A stretch of DNA of 33,705 nt from Sphingomonas sp. (lineage in GTDB: Bacteria; Pseudomonadota; Alphaproteobacteria; Sphingomonadales; Sphingomonadaceae): the NCBI GenBank assembly GCA_025356055.1, contig JANXUU010000107.1:1-33705 (forward strand), given 5' to 3'. The notes under the pieces were generated by a model, which was not told where the DNA came from, ran no database searches, and saw only the letters and a list, made by a program, of their open reading frames with translations. Both the position numbers and the translations under genes were made by a program. This document shows positions 32,502 to 33,705 of this stretch, piece by piece (the stretch's first letter is position 1; every line of letters begins with the position of its first letter).

Positions 32502-32879
32502 ATGACCACGTTCGCCCATCAACATCCGACTCTCAAGCTTGATCGGTTCGCGATTACGCTGTCGGGACTGTGCTTGGTGCACTGCATCGCGACTACGGTG
32601 TTCGTGGCGATGCTGGCGTCGGCGGGGAGCATATTGGGCTCGCCCATCATTCATGAGGTCGGGCTGACGGTGGCGATGTCGATCGGCGCGCTGGCGCTCG
32701 GCAAGGGCATTCTCGATCACGGTTTCATGATGCCGAGCGCGGTCGGCGGACTCGGGCTTGGCGTGATGGCCGGCGCGCTGACCTTGCCTGAAACCGGCGG
32801 CGGCGAGGCAGTCTACACGATGACCGGCGTGCTGATCCTAGCGCTCGGCCACCGCCTCAACGGTATTGCCGCTGAATAG
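32502..32879 (+). CDS. MerC-domain inner-membrane protein
   Basis: 125 residues, about four hydrophobic helices. The MerC motif is SGLCLVHCIATTVF with C24, H27 and C28 at the start of the first helix. Later helices include EVGLTVAMSIGALALGKGIL, SAVGGLGLGVMAGALTL and a final ALGHRLNGIAAE. MerC proteins carry mercuric ions across the inner membrane, but no merA, merR, merT or merP is here. The neighbour is a Fur/Zur-family regulator, and a palindrome overlies the promoter, so a zinc-related role is a reasonable alternative. ATG 32502 fits; upstream ATGs fall in the promoter. Confidence 0.85.
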   Translation: MTTFAHQHPTLKLDRFAITLSGLCLVHCIATTVFVAMLASAGSILGSPIIHEVGLTVAMSIGALALGKGILDHGFMMPSAVGGLGLGVMAGALTLPETGGGEAVYTMTGVLILALGHRLNGIAAE

Positions 32880-32923
32880 CGCGTCGCTTGCCGCTGGGGC
32901 CCGGCGGGCTTATCTTGTGAAGT

Positions 32924-33382
32924 ATGAGCCGTCACGATCATCACCTGCATGAGGGCGAGTCGCTGAAAGACGCCGCGCGAGCGCGGATGACCGAAAAGGG
33001 CGAGCAGTGGACGGCGATGCGCGCTGCGGTGTTCGATGCGCTTGCCGGGTTCGAAAAGCCGGCATCGGCCTATGACATCGCCGAGGCTGTTTCAGCCGCG
33101 CAAGGGCGACGGGTCGCGGCTAACAGCGTCTATCGCATCCTGGACCTGTTCGTGGCTTCGAACCTGGCGATGCGCGTCGAGAGCGCCAATGCCTATGTCG
33201 CCAACGCCCATCCGGGGTGCCTCCACGACTGTATTTTCCTGATCTGCGACGATTGCGGACAGATCAAGCATATCGACGACGAGAAGATCACCAGCGGGGT
33301 GCGCGACGTCGCCACCGGCGCAGGGTTCGAACCATCGCGCCCGGTGATCGAGGTGCGCGGCAAATGCGGCGAGTGCGCCTGA
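32924..33382 (+). CDS. zur: Fur-family transcriptional regulator, Zur-like
   Basis: 152 residues. A His-rich N-terminus (RHDHHLHE) precedes a winged helix (WTAMRAAVFDALAGFEKPAS, YDIAEAV, ANSVYRILDLFVASNLAMRV) and a dimerisation domain with metal sites: H96 and H101 near C99/C103, the structural-zinc pairs C108-x2-C111 (ICDDCGQI) and C148-x2-C151 (GKCGECA). The layout fits Zur better than Fur, as the usual Fur H-H-H-H-D-H run is missing. It would repress zinc-uptake genes when zinc is plentiful. It lies 44 bases after merC in the same direction, possibly in one transcript, and 46 bases before dxs. Confidence 0.85.
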   Translation: MSRHDHHLHEGESLKDAARARMTEKGEQWTAMRAAVFDALAGFEKPASAYDIAEAVSAAQGRRVAANSVYRILDLFVASNLAMRVESANAYVANAHPGCLHDCIFLICDDCGQIKHIDDEKITSGVRDVATGAGFEPSRPVIEVRGKCGECA

Positions 33383-33428
33383 GGCTGATGCGCTTTCGTG
33401 ACGGCATAAACCCAGCTAAGGCAGGAGC

Positions 33429-33705
33429 ATGATTGACCGCCCCCTGTCTCCCAATCCAACCACGCCACTGCTCGACACCATCGCCTCGCCCGCCGACATT
33501 CGTGCACTGCCTAAAGCCGAGCTGCGCCAGCTCGCGGACGAGCTTCGCCAGGAGATGATCTCGGCGGTGTCGGTCACTGGCGGGCATCTCGGCGCGGGCC
33601 TCGGCGTCGTCGAGTTGACCGTCGCGATCCACCATGTATTCGAGACCCCGCGCGACACGCTGATCTGGGACGTCGGGCATCAGGCCTATCCGCACAAGAT
33701 CGTCA
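33429..33705 (+). CDS. dxs: 1-deoxy-D-xylulose-5-phosphate synthase (5' part)
   Basis: The frame starts at ATG 33429 behind AAGGCAGGAG and is open to the window edge, giving the first 92 residues. [60 protein letters not shown] and [15 protein letters not shown] are near-identical to the DXS N-terminus; the GGH and DVGHQ histidines contact thiamine diphosphate. DXS joins pyruvate and glyceraldehyde 3-phosphate in the first step of the MEP isoprenoid pathway. The rest lies outside the window. Confidence 0.95.
   Translation, partial: MIDRPLSPNPTTPLLDTIASPADIRALPKAELRQLADELRQEMISAVSVTGGHLGAGLGVVELTVAIHHVFETPRDTLIWDVGHQAYPHKIV

Overview
The window is high-GC, gene-dense DNA with no rRNA, tRNA, phage, transposon or CRISPR signal. 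Gene content points to an alphaproteobacterium, most likely of the Sphingomonadales. The reasons are a TonB-dependent receptor, ribosomal protein S9 with a long Ala/Pro-rich N-terminal extension, rplM-rpsI next to the haem A synthase gene, and many four-base gene overlaps. The order is an inference from gene content, not a database result.

Layout. (1) 1-2280 (+): end of a 2-oxoacid dehydrogenase E1-beta gene, its E2 acyltransferase, and a TetR regulator that is probably PaaR. (2) 2277-10137: phenylacetyl-CoA catabolism. paaABCDE (-) encode the ring epoxidase, paaJ (-) the thiolase, and paaG and paaZ (+) the isomerase and the ring-opening/aldehyde dehydrogenase fusion. Two related 19-bp sites, one upstream of paaA and one in the paaJ/paaG divergent region, look like PaaR operators. 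A MarR gene follows (-). (3) 10690-13062 (+): a well-formed SAM-I (S-box) riboswitch ahead of metX-metB, the entry to methionine synthesis. (4) 13059-17155: an SDR, an NAPE-PLD-like metallo-beta-lactamase-fold hydrolase, a TonB-dependent receptor lacking its 5' part, and a YhhQ-type queuosine-precursor transporter.

(5) 17233-25773: nucleoside and nucleotide salvage. Adenosine-kinase-like PfkB, LOG phosphoribohydrolase and NupC transporter run into a 2OG-Fe(II) oxygenase and an acyl-CoA dehydrogenase. Cytidine deaminase, a 5'-nucleotidase lipoprotein and AMP nucleosidase follow. Together they could dephosphorylate external nucleotides, import the nucleosides, and deaminate, phosphorylate or split them to base plus ribose 5-phosphate. 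(6) 25852-28904 (+): marR-emrA-emrB efflux operon, ending in a strong hairpin terminator. (7) 29071-32220 (-): ctaA (haem A synthase) coupled to a YghU-type glutathione transferase, then rplM-rpsI. (8) 32502-33705 (+): MerC-like membrane protein, Fur/Zur-family regulator and the start of dxs.

Five of the seven convergent gene pairs overlap by exactly four bases with interlocked stop codons. Two genes (marR of the emr operon and merC) have promoter elements placed so that the mRNA would be almost leaderless, with palindromes covering the promoter. I saw no clearly new multi-gene system. The most open biology is the oxygenase/acyl-CoA dehydrogenase pair inside the nucleoside operon, the 2-oxoacid dehydrogenase beside a paa cluster with no visible ligase gene, and the MerC/Zur pair.
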